Part shown: piece by piece, positions 9,076-16,532 of the stretch
Numbering within the stretch: position 1 is the stretch's first letter
Layout of the letters: every line of letters begins with the position of its first letter
NCBI RefSeq assembly: GCF_009759665.1
Contig: NZ_WQNE01000004.1
Span: forward strand, 124,001-188,000
Direction: 5' to 3'
DNA length: 64,000 bases
From: Bradyrhizobium cajani
GTDB taxonomy: Bacteria > Pseudomonadota > Alphaproteobacteria > Rhizobiales > Xanthobacteraceae
Made by a program: the position numbers and the translations under genes
The notes under the pieces: model-generated
What the model was told of the DNA's origin: nothing
Database searches by the model: none
What the model saw: the letters and a program-made list of their open reading frames with translations, nothing else

Positions 9076-10695
9076 ATGCCAAGACGGCTCGAGGGTGAGT
9101 TTGACTACATTGTCGTCGGAGCCGGCACCGCGGGCTGCATCCTCGCCAACCGGCTGTCGGCCGATGCAGGGAATCGCGTCCTCATCCTCGAGGCCGGCGG
9201 CGACGACAACTGGATCTGGTTCCACATTCCGGTCGGCTACCTCTTCGCGATCGGCAATCCGCGCTCCGACTGGATGTTCAAGACCGAGGCCGAGCCCGGC
9301 CTGAACGGCCGCGCGCTGGCCTATCCCCGCGGCAAGGTGATCGGCGGCTGCTCGGCGATCAACGCCATGATTTCGATGCGCGGCCAGGCCGCCGATTACG
9401 ACCACTGGCGCCAGCTCGGCATGACCGGCTGGGGTTATGACGACGTGCTGCCGCTGTTCAAGCGGCTGGAGGATCACTTCCTGGGCGCAAGCGAGCATCA
9501 CGGCACAGGCGGCGGCTGGCGCATCGAGGCGCCGCGGCTGTCGTGGGACGTTCTCGACGCCGTCGGCGACGCCGCCGAGGAGATGGGCATCAAGCGCATC
9601 CCGGATTTCAACACCGGCGACAACGAAGGCACCAGCTATTTCCACGTCAACCAGAAGCGCGGCCGGCGCTGGTCGTCGGCGCGCGGCTTCCTCAAGCCCG
9701 CGCTGAACCGCCCCAATCTGCGGCTCGAGAAGCACGTGCTGGTCGACCGTCTCATCATCGAGCAGGGTCGCGCCGTCGGCGTGCGGTTCATCCAGAACGG
9801 CGAGATCATCGAGGCGCGCGCAAAGCGCGAGGTAATCCTCTCGGCCGGCTCGATCGGCTCGGTGCAGGTGCTGCATCGCTCCGGCATCGGCCCCGCCGAC
9901 TGGCTGTCGCCGCTCGGCATCGACATCGTGATGGACAAGCCCGGCGTCGGCCGCAACCTTCAGGACCATCTCCAGCAGCGGGCCATCTACAAGGTCGAGG
10001 GCGTGCGCACGCTGAACGAGACCTATTACAACCTGTTCCGCCGCGGCCTGATGGGCCTCGATTACGCCTTCCGCCGCCGCGGGCCGCTGACCATGGCGCC
10101 GTCGCAGCTCGGCATCTTCACCCGCTCCGACGCCACGCGCGCGCGCGCCAATATCCAGTTCCATGTGCAGCCGTTGTCGCTGGACAAGTTCGGCGATCCC
10201 CTGCACCGCTTCCCCGCAATCACCGTCAGCGCGTGCAATCTCCAGCCGACCTCGCGTGGCACGGTGCGGCTGCGCTCTGCGACACCCGACGAGAAGCCGA
10301 TCATCGCGCCGAATTATCTGTCGACCGACGACGACCGCCAGGTCGGCGCCGATGCCATCCGTACCACCCGCCGCCTGATGCAGCAGAAGGCGCTGGCAAA
10401 GTACCGCCCGACTGAATACCTGCCCGGTCCCTCCGTCGGCGACGACGATGCCTCGCTCGCGAAGGCCGCCGGCGACATCGGCACCACCATCTTCCATCCC
10501 GTCGGCACGGCAAAGATGGGCGCGGCGAATGATCCGATGGCCGTGGTCGACGAACGCCTGCGCTTCTATGGCCTCTCGGGCCTGCGTATCGTCGACGCCT
10601 CGATCATGCCGACGATCACATCGGGCAACACCAACACGCCGACCGCGATGATCGCCGAGAAGGGGGCGACGATGATTTTGGCGGATGCGAGGTAG
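9076..10695 (+). CDS. GMC-family FAD-dependent oxidoreductase (choline/alcohol dehydrogenase-like)
   Basis: 539 residues from the ATG at 9076; longer in-frame starts run through the intergenic repeat and are unlikely. The FAD-binding motif GAGTAGCILANRL is at residues 15-27. The GMC signature region includes YPRGKVIGGCSAINAM near 90, and the C-terminal active site has TIFHPVGTAKMG followed by DASIMPTITSGNTNTP. Length and motifs match choline dehydrogenase-like enzymes that oxidise primary alcohols or polyols. There is no betaine-aldehyde dehydrogenase or bet regulator nearby, so choline need not be the substrate. The following DUF4336 gene starts 3 bp after its stop, so the two form an operon. 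Confidence 0.93.
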   Translation: MPRRLEGEFDYIVVGAGTAGCILANRLSADAGNRVLILEAGGDDNWIWFHIPVGYLFAIGNPRSDWMFKTEAEPGLNGRALAYPRGKVIGGCSAINAMISMRGQAADYDHWRQLGMTGWGYDDVLPLFKRLEDHFLGASEHHGTGGGWRIEAPRLSWDVLDAVGDAAEEMGIKRIPDFNTGDNEGTSYFHVNQKRGRRWSSARGFLKPALNRPNLRLEKHVLVDRLIIEQGRAVGVRFIQNGEIIEARAKREVILSAGSIGSVQVLHRSGIGPADWLSPLGIDIVMDKPGVGRNLQDHLQQRAIYKVEGVRTLNETYYNLFRRGLMGLDYAFRRRGPLTMAPSQLGIFTRSDATRARANIQFHVQPLSLDKFGDPLHRFPAITVSACNLQPTSRGTVRLRSATPDEKPIIAPNYLSTDDDRQVGADAIRTTRRLMQQKALAKYRPTEYLPGPSVGDDDASLAKAAGDIGTTIFHPVGTAKMGAANDPMAVVDERLRFYGLSGLRIVDASIMPTITSGNTNTPTAMIAEKGATMILADAR

Positions 10696-10698
10696 ACG

Positions 10699-11385
10699 AT
10701 GCTGACGGAGTTCGGTCGCGATATCTGGATTTCGGATGGCCCCCACGTCTCCGTCGCTGGATTTCACTATCCCACCCGAATGGCCGTCATCAGACTTTTG
10801 GACGGAAGCCTCTTCGTCTGGTCGCCGACCATGATCACGGAGAGCCTGCGAACGGCGGTCGATGCCATCGGCGAAGTCCGGCACATTGTTGCACCCAATT
10901 CGCTTCATCATCTCTTTCTTCCCGAATGGAAGCGCGTCTACCCAAAAGCCAGGCTCTACGCGCCTCCCGGCCTGAGAAAGAAGCGGGCCGACATCGGCTT
11001 CGACGCCGATCTCGGCGACACACCGAGCCCTGATTGGGCCGGAGAGATTGATCAGGTTCCGATGCGCGGCAACCTGATCACGACGGAAGTGGTGTTCTTT
11101 CACGCCAGCAGCGGGACCGCGCTCTTCACCGATCTCCTTCAGCAGATTCCGCCGCACTTGCTCTCGGGATGGCGCGCCGTCGTTGCGAAGCTCGATCGGA
11201 TGACCGGGCCTGAGCCGTCGGTGCCGCACAAATTCCGGATCGCGTTCGCCAACCGCCGGCCAGCGCGAGAAGCACTCGCGCGCATTCTCGCATGGCCCGC
11301 TGAAAAGGTGCTGATGGCGCACGGCACGCCGGTCGAGACGGATGCGCCTGCATTCCTGCGCCGAGCATTCGGGTGGCTGACCTGA
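10699..11385 (+). CDS. DUF4336 domain protein
   Basis: 228 residues; ATG three bases after the GMC stop codon, so probably translationally coupled. The sequence (VWSPTMITESLRTAVDAIGEVRHIVAPNSLHHLFLPEWKRVYP) matches the DUF4336 family, which has a metallo-beta-lactamase-like fold but lacks the full HxHxDH zinc motif. A histidine pair (HH near residue 72) and a late MAHGTPV segment are kept. The function is unknown. Its place behind a GMC dehydrogenase suggests a role in handling the product, but that is inference only. Confidence 0.8.
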   Translation: MLTEFGRDIWISDGPHVSVAGFHYPTRMAVIRLLDGSLFVWSPTMITESLRTAVDAIGEVRHIVAPNSLHHLFLPEWKRVYPKARLYAPPGLRKKRADIGFDADLGDTPSPDWAGEIDQVPMRGNLITTEVVFFHASSGTALFTDLLQQIPPHLLSGWRAVVAKLDRMTGPEPSVPHKFRIAFANRRPAREALARILAWPAEKVLMAHGTPVETDAPAFLRRAFGWLT

Positions 11386-11428
11386 GGCTACGTCTGCCAG
11401 ACATCTCACGAAATCGTCATCCCATCCA

Positions 11429-11455
11429 GGAATAAACCCACCTCTCCCCCGATCA
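11429..11455 (+). promoter_or_regulatory. Candidate ECF-type promoter
   Basis: GGAATAAA at 11429-11436 followed after about 13 nt by CGATCA resembles promoters of extracytoplasmic-function sigma factors (GGAAT-type -35). It lies 40 bp before the first gene of an operon that ends with an ECF sigma/anti-sigma pair, so autoregulation is plausible. The match is by eye. Confidence 0.35.
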
Positions 11456-11494
11456 CCTCCCCGAGCCCAATTCAGGGCGAAGTGGAGATGCGCG

Positions 11495-12439
11495 ATGAGC
11501 GGACATGATCACGGGAACGACGGCGTCAGCCGCCGCAAGGTGCTCGAATGCATGACCTGGGCCGGCACCGGGGTGCTCTGGACCATCACGGGCGGCGTGC
11601 CGCGCTCGCTTGGAATCATTGATTCCGCCGAGGCCGCGACCGCGGCCGCACCCGGCATGACCTTCCTCCAGATCAGCGACAGCCACGTCGGATTCGACAA
11701 GCCGGCCAATCCCAACGCGCTCGGCACGCTGGAGGAAGCCGTGGCCAAGATCAACGCGATGCCGGCAAAGCCGTCCTTCATGATCCATACCGGCGACATC
11801 ACCCATCTGTCGAAGGCTGCCGAGTTCGACAATGCCGAGCGCATCATCTCGCAGACCAAGCTGGACGTGCACTACGTTCCCGGCGAGCACGACTTCATCG
11901 ACGAAGAGGTGAAGCTCTATCGCGAGCGATATGGCCGCGGCACCAAAGGCCACGGCTGGTATTCGTTCGACGCCGGCGGCGTGCATTTCATCGGCCTCGT
12001 CAATGTCGTCGACCTCAAGGCCGGCGGCCTCGGCAATCTCGGCGCCGAGCAGCTCGAATGGCTGGAGGACGATTTGCGCGGAAAGTCGAAATCGACGCCG
12101 ATCGTGCTGTTCGCTCACATCCCGCTGTGGACGGTCTACCCGCAATGGGGCTGGGGCACCGAGGATGGCGGCCGCGCGCTGGAATATGTGAAGGGCTTCG
12201 GCTCGGTCACCGTGCTCAACGGCCACATCCACCAGGTGATGCAGAAGGTCGAGGGCAACGTCACCTTCCACACCGCGCGCTCGACCGCCTTCCCGCAGCC
12301 GGCGCCGGGGACCGCCGCCTCGCCCGGACCGATGAAGGTCGAGGATGCAAAACTGCGCTCCATGCTTGGCGTTGCCAGCGTCAACTTCAAGCAGAACGAG
12401 CAGCGGCTCGCGATCATCGATACGCCGCTCCAGGGTTGA
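11495..12439 (+). CDS. Tat-exported calcineurin-like metallophosphoesterase
   Basis: 314 residues; ATG with GGAG about 7 nt upstream. The N-terminus has a twin-arginine motif (SRRKVLECM) followed by a hydrophobic stretch and an Ala-rich cleavage region, so periplasmic location is expected. The metallophosphoesterase metal motifs follow in order: DSHVGF, GDITH, GEHD (in place of the usual GNHD/E) and VLNGHIHQ. The substrate is unknown. It is the first gene of an operon with a cupredoxin, an ECF sigma factor and an anti-sigma factor. The asparagine-to-glutamate change in the third motif is shared by some family members and need not abolish activity. Confidence 0.9.
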   Translation: MSGHDHGNDGVSRRKVLECMTWAGTGVLWTITGGVPRSLGIIDSAEAATAAAPGMTFLQISDSHVGFDKPANPNALGTLEEAVAKINAMPAKPSFMIHTGDITHLSKAAEFDNAERIISQTKLDVHYVPGEHDFIDEEVKLYRERYGRGTKGHGWYSFDAGGVHFIGLVNVVDLKAGGLGNLGAEQLEWLEDDLRGKSKSTPIVLFAHIPLWTVYPQWGWGTEDGGRALEYVKGFGSVTVLNGHIHQVMQKVEGNVTFHTARSTAFPQPAPGTAASPGPMKVEDAKLRSMLGVASVNFKQNEQRLAIIDTPLQG

Positions 12440-12463
12440 TTCAAGGCCGAACGGACGCTGACA

Positions 12464-12799
12464 ATGAAGAGATTCAATCGCCGCGACTTCGGTGTCGACT
12501 TCGGTCTCGCTTTGGCCGCGGCCATCCTGTTGCCCGCCACAACCGTCCGCGCCGACGACACGGCGGTGCATATCGACAATTTCGTCTTCCAGCCGGCCGA
12601 GCTCAAGATCAAGGTCGGCACCACCGTAACCTGGACCAACCGGGACGACATCCCGCACACGATCGTTTCGGCCGGCAAGTTCAGGTCCAAGACGCTGGAC
12701 ACCGACGACAAGTTCTCGTTCACCTTCACCAATGCGGGCGACTACAAGTATTTTTGTTCGTTGCACCCGCACATGACGGGGATGATCAAGGTTGAGTAA
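12464..12799 (+). CDS. Small periplasmic cupredoxin (plastocyanin/amicyanin-like)
   Basis: 111 residues. The signal sequence has twin arginines (NRRDFGVDF) and ends near PATTVRADD. The mature domain of about 80 residues is a type-1 copper fold with the ligand set H (DIPHTIV), C (YFCSLHPHM), H and M in the usual order. It probably carries electrons or binds copper in the periplasm. It follows the phosphoesterase by 24 bp and precedes the ECF sigma factor by 124 bp. Confidence 0.92.
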   Translation: MKRFNRRDFGVDFGLALAAAILLPATTVRADDTAVHIDNFVFQPAELKIKVGTTVTWTNRDDIPHTIVSAGKFRSKTLDTDDKFSFTFTNAGDYKYFCSLHPHMTGMIKVE

Positions 12800-12923
12800 C
12801 ATCTCGAACCAAGGCATCCCTGTCTTGCCCGGCCGGTGGTTCCACGCCGGCCCGGCGAGCGCGCATTCGATCGCGCACGCGGACGAAACGAAGCAAAGAG
12901 ATCAAGAGGCAAAGCGAGGAGCG

Positions 12924-13472
12924 ATGCCCGCCAACGACGATGTGCAGAGGGCGCAGCGTTTCCGCGAAGCGGCGCTGCCCCATCTCGACGACGTCTACAC
13001 GCTCGCGCGCTATCTCTTGCGCGACGCCTCCGACGCCGAGGACGCGGTGCAGGAGTGTTATCTGCGCGCGCTGAAGCATTTCGACAGCTATCGCGGGCCG
13101 GCGATGAAGCCCTGGCTGTTCGCGATCCTGCGCAACGTCTGCAACGCCGAATATGCGCGACGCGCGCATTCGCACAGCGCGATCGAGGATACGCCCGGTG
13201 CCGCCGCGCAGACGCCGATATGGCAGGAAAGCGAGGCGAGCCCGGAGACCGAAGTGCTGCGCAGCCGCGATGCCGGCGCGATCCGGAAGCTGGTCGACGC
13301 GCTCGCCGAACCATTCCGGGAGACGTTCGTGCTGCGGGAGATCAACAATCTGTCCTATCGTGAAATCGCGGAGGCCGTCGGCGCGCCCGTCGGCACCGTG
13401 ATGTCCCGCCTCGCCCGCGCCCGCGCCATGCTGCGCGCGGCCTGGACGGCGGAAGAGGAGCGCTCGAAATGA
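12924..13472 (+). CDS. ECF RNA polymerase sigma factor
   Basis: 182 residues from the ATG at 12924, chosen because GAGGAG precedes it by 2-3 nt. A longer in-frame start at 12792 would overlap the cupredoxin and has no family-like sequence. Region 2 (DAEDAVQECYLRALKHFDSYRG, then KPWLFAILRNVC) and region 4 (LREINNLSYREIAEAVGAPVGTVMSRLARAR) are clear, with no region 3, as in ECF factors. Its TGA overlaps the anti-sigma ATG. It probably transcribes this operon in response to an envelope or oxidative signal that its anti-sigma senses. Confidence 0.92.
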   Translation: MPANDDVQRAQRFREAALPHLDDVYTLARYLLRDASDAEDAVQECYLRALKHFDSYRGPAMKPWLFAILRNVCNAEYARRAHSHSAIEDTPGAAAQTPIWQESEASPETEVLRSRDAGAIRKLVDALAEPFRETFVLREINNLSYREIAEAVGAPVGTVMSRLARARAMLRAAWTAEEERSK

Positions 13473-14236
13473 CCTGCGACGAAGCAAGGATCCTGCTTCA
13501 CGCGCTGCTCGACGGCGAGCTCGACGCCGGCCATGCGCGCGAGGTCGAAGCCCACATCGCGAGCTGCCCGGCCTGCGCCGCGGAGCTCGCCGCGCAACGC
13601 GAGATGAAGCACGTGCTCACCGAGACCAATCTGCGCTACACCGCGCCCGCAAGCCTGCGTGCCCGGATCGAGGCCTCGCTGCCGGAGCCGCAGCGCCAGC
13701 AACCGACGCGACGCGCCTTGCTGCGCGGTTTTGCGATGGGCTCGGCGGTCTCCGCGCTTGCCGCTTCAGGCGTCGTCGCCGTGGTGCTGCGCCAGGACGA
13801 CCAGCAGCGCATCCTGTCGGAGGTCGTCTCCGCGCATCTGCGCTCGCTCCAGGCCGGCCACCTCACCGACGTGGTCTCGACCGACCGGCACACGGTGAAA
13901 CCCTGGTTCAACGGCAAGCTCGACGTCGCCCCACCCGTGATCGACCTCACCGCACAAGGTTTTACGCTGGTCGGCGGCCGGCTCGACTATATCGACGCCC
14001 GCGCCATCGGCGCCGTCGTCTACCGGCGCCGGCAGCACGTCATCAATTTGTTTGTCGCGCAGACATCGAGCACAGAGCACCGGTCACCGAAGACCCAGAC
14101 CATGCAGGGCTTCAACTGCCGCCGCTGGGGCGAGCGCGGCCTGAACTTCTGGGCCGTCAGCGATCTCGGCGCCGACGAGCTCGCCGAGTTCGTCGACAAG
14201 TTCGAGGCGACGATGAAGGCGAATGTGGAGGGGTGA
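13469..14236 (+). CDS. Anti-sigma factor, zinc-binding (ZAS-like), one membrane segment
   Basis: 255 residues; start overlaps the sigma factor stop by 4 bp (ATGA). Residues 1-40 hold a zinc-binding anti-sigma motif, H29-x3-C33-x2-C36. A basic stretch with RRALLRG is followed by a hydrophobic membrane segment at about residues 80-107. The remaining C-terminal half is predicted periplasmic and ends in a conserved-looking NFWAVSDLGADELAEFVDKFEATM. The protein should hold the sigma factor inactive at the inner membrane until a signal, possibly redox at the HxxxCxxC site, releases it. Confidence 0.9.
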   Translation: MTCDEARILLHALLDGELDAGHAREVEAHIASCPACAAELAAQREMKHVLTETNLRYTAPASLRARIEASLPEPQRQQPTRRALLRGFAMGSAVSALAASGVVAVVLRQDDQQRILSEVVSAHLRSLQAGHLTDVVSTDRHTVKPWFNGKLDVAPPVIDLTAQGFTLVGGRLDYIDARAIGAVVYRRRQHVINLFVAQTSSTEHRSPKTQTMQGFNCRRWGERGLNFWAVSDLGADELAEFVDKFEATMKANVEG

Positions 14237-14246
14237 CGGCCTCCGC

Positions 14247-14332
14247 CGTCATTGCGAGGAGCGAAGCGACGAAGCAATCCAGATTGCCTCCTCGGAGACA
14301 GTCTGGATTGCTTCGCTTCGCTCGCAATGACG
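14247..14332. repeat. Palindromic repeat family B (CGTCATTGCGAG...)
   Basis: Left arm CGTCATTGCGAGGAGCGAAG and right arm CTTCGCTCGCAATGACG are near-perfect inverted copies, with inner arms AATCCAGA/TCTGGATT. It can fold into a long hairpin between the convergent anti-sigma and hpnO genes and is a type common in Bradyrhizobium intergenic DNA. Confidence 0.8.
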
Positions 14333-14357
14333 ATTACCGAGACGACCCGGCAAGATA

Positions 14358-15749
14358 TTACGCCGACCTTCGCACCGCGTTGTCCACCAGCGTCTTGCCG
14401 AGCGACCAGATCGCGCCGGGGACCTTGTGGCTGCCGGCGATGACGTCGTCGAAGGCGCGCTCGATCCAGTTGCAGTCTTCTTCGGTGATAGTAAGCGGCG
14501 GCAGCAGCTTGATGGTGTGGCTGCCGTGGCCGGCGACCTGGGTCAGGATCTTGTGATCCTTGAACAGCGGCACGGTGATGAGCTGGCAGAACAGGCCCTT
14601 GTTGGCGGCCTCCAGCACGTTCCAGGAGGCCTTGAGTCGCAGCGACTTCGGCGGGCCGAACTCGACGCCGATCATCAGGCCCTTGCCGCGCACTTCCTTC
14701 ATCAGCTCGTAGCCGGGCACCATGCGCGTCAGCGCGAGGCGCAGCTCGGCGCCACGCTTGGCGGCGGACTCGATCAGCTTCTCGGACTCCATGACATCGA
14801 GCGTGGCGATGCCCGCGGCCATCGCCAGGTCGTTCTTGGAGAAGGTGGAGCCGTGCACCACCGCACGATCCATCTGGTTGAAGATCTTGTCGAAGATGCC
14901 CTTGCGCGTCAGCACCGCGCCGACCGGCACGTGACCGCCGGACAGCGACTTCGACAGCAGCACCATGTCGGGCTCGACGTTCCAGTGCTCGACCGCGAGG
15001 AAGCGGCCGGTACGGCCCATGCCGGTCTGGATCTCGTCGGCGACGAACAGCGTGCCGTATTTCTTGCAGAGCGCCGCCGCCCCCGGCAGGAACTCGTCGG
15101 TGGGCATGTTGACGCCCTTGCCCTGGATCGGCTCGACGACGAAGGCCGCGACCTCGCGCGAGGCCAGTGCCTTCTCGAGCGCGGCGAGATCGTTGAACGG
15201 GATCGAGGTGCAGCCCGGCAGCAGCGGCTCGAAGCCGGTGCGGAAATTCGAATCACCCGTCAGCGACAGCGCGCCATAGGTCAGGCCGTGGTAGCCGTGG
15301 GCGCAATAGACGATGCCGGGACGGCCGGTGGCGCCGCGCGCGAATTTGATCGCGGCCTCGACGCATTCGGCGCCGGAATTGGCGAAGAATGCCTTGTCGA
15401 GATAGGGAACATATTTCAGGAGCCGTTCGGCGAGCACGCCGGCGAGCGTCGAGACGTCGAACTGGACGAGGTTGGGCAGGTCGGCATCGAGCACGCTCTT
15501 GAGCGCCTCGCGCATGACAGGATGATTGCGCCCGATCGCGAACACGCCAAAGCCGGACAACAGGTCGAGATAGCGCGCGCCCTCGCGATCGTAGAGGTAC
15601 TGCCCCTGCCCCTTCTGGAAGCCGACGTCGTAGCCAATCGTCTTGAGAACGCGGACGAATTGCTCGTTCAGATACCGATTATGCAGGGCGCTGCGCTGGG
15701 CCTGACGGTCCGCGAACAGCTGAGACATGTCTGGATTTGGACTGTGCAT
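14358..15749 (-). CDS. hpnO: HpnO, class III aminotransferase for aminobacteriohopanetriol
   Basis: 463 residues. PLP-dependent class III aminotransferase: VADEIQTGMGRTG with the cofactor aspartate D238, and LLSKSLSGGHVPVG with the Schiff-base lysine K267. In hopanoid producers HpnO converts the bacteriohopane side chain to the amine of aminobacteriohopanetriol. Assignment to HpnO rather than acetylornithine or 4-aminobutyrate aminotransferase rests on its place one gene from hpnN at the edge of the hpn cluster and on the fit to the known alphaproteobacterial order. An in-frame ATG at codon 8 is an alternative start. Confidence 0.82.
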   Translation of the reverse strand: MHSPNPDMSQLFADRQAQRSALHNRYLNEQFVRVLKTIGYDVGFQKGQGQYLYDREGARYLDLLSGFGVFAIGRNHPVMREALKSVLDADLPNLVQFDVSTLAGVLAERLLKYVPYLDKAFFANSGAECVEAAIKFARGATGRPGIVYCAHGYHGLTYGALSLTGDSNFRTGFEPLLPGCTSIPFNDLAALEKALASREVAAFVVEPIQGKGVNMPTDEFLPGAAALCKKYGTLFVADEIQTGMGRTGRFLAVEHWNVEPDMVLLSKSLSGGHVPVGAVLTRKGIFDKIFNQMDRAVVHGSTFSKNDLAMAAGIATLDVMESEKLIESAAKRGAELRLALTRMVPGYELMKEVRGKGLMIGVEFGPPKSLRLKASWNVLEAANKGLFCQLITVPLFKDHKILTQVAGHGSHTIKLLPPLTITEEDCNWIERAFDDVIAGSHKVPGAIWSLGKTLVDNAVRRSA

Positions 15750-15890
15750 CCGCTACATACTTCGGTTGAGGGCCGTCTCGTCAACTGAAAACGGACCGTT
15801 GCTGGAAACGGTCTGTGCGGCCTTTTGCCCTTTTTCGGACCATCTTCGCAAGCACAGCTTTAAACCATGTTGCACTGCCAAGGAACACTC

Positions 15891-16532
15891 ATGCGTTTGG
15901 CCCTTTACACCGGAATAATACTGGCTGGCGGTTACACCTGCCTGACCCCTGCGCTCGCCGCCGACCCGACCGGCGACTGGCGGGTTGCCGACGGCGTCGC
16001 CAACATCCGCGTCGCCCAATGCAACGGCAGCATGTGGGGCGCGGTTTCCTGGGAGAAGCAGCCCGGCGGGCGCGACCAGAACAATCCGGATGTGTCAAAA
16101 AAGAACAGGCCGACGCTGGGCATGCCGACCCTGATCGACATGAAGAAGAAGTCCGGCGTCGATCAATGGGAAGGCCAAGTCTACAACGCCCAGGACGGCC
16201 AGACCTACAGCGCGACCATCACTCCGATCGGGACCGATCAGCTCGAAATCAAGGGCTGCGTGATGGGCTTCCTCTGCGGCGGCGAGACCTGGACCCGGGT
16301 TGGCCCCCCGATCCCCCTGAGCACTGCGAACGCCATGGCCAAGGGCGGCGCGCCGAAACCCGCCGGCGCGGCGCCGAAAACCCAGGGAGCTCAGGCAACG
16401 ACGGGAGCGACAGCGCCTGCACCTGCACCCGCTCCGAAGACCGCCGCTGCGGCCAAGCCCGGTCAGAAGGGCGTCGCCGACCAGGTCGGCGACATCTGCC
16501 TACTCCCTGAGATTGCGGGGTTTGCCCATTAG
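15891..16532 (+). CDS. Exported DUF2147 family protein with Ala/Pro-rich tail
   Basis: 213 residues from the ATG at 15891, preceded by AAGGAA; eight further in-frame codons upstream lack a ribosome binding site. A signal peptide ends near TPALAADP. The DUF2147 domain (PTGDWRVADGVANIRVAQC to GCVMGFLCGGETWTR) spans about residues 27-135. A low-complexity Ala/Pro/Lys linker of about 50 residues follows, then a short terminal KGVADQVGDICLL segment. Four cysteines in the mature part could form disulphides. The last 33 bases overlap the end of the convergent hpnN gene. Function unknown; periplasmic location is inferred. Confidence 0.8.
   Translation: MRLALYTGIILAGGYTCLTPALAADPTGDWRVADGVANIRVAQCNGSMWGAVSWEKQPGGRDQNNPDVSKKNRPTLGMPTLIDMKKKSGVDQWEGQVYNAQDGQTYSATITPIGTDQLEIKGCVMGFLCGGETWTRVGPPIPLSTANAMAKGGAPKPAGAAPKTQGAQATTGATAPAPAPAPKTAAAAKPGQKGVADQVGDICLLPEIAGFAH

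Noticed and set aside
9046..11409. 787-codon open frame opposite the GMC oxidoreductase
   Set aside because: Antisense shadow; the plus strand has clear GMC and DUF4336 motifs.
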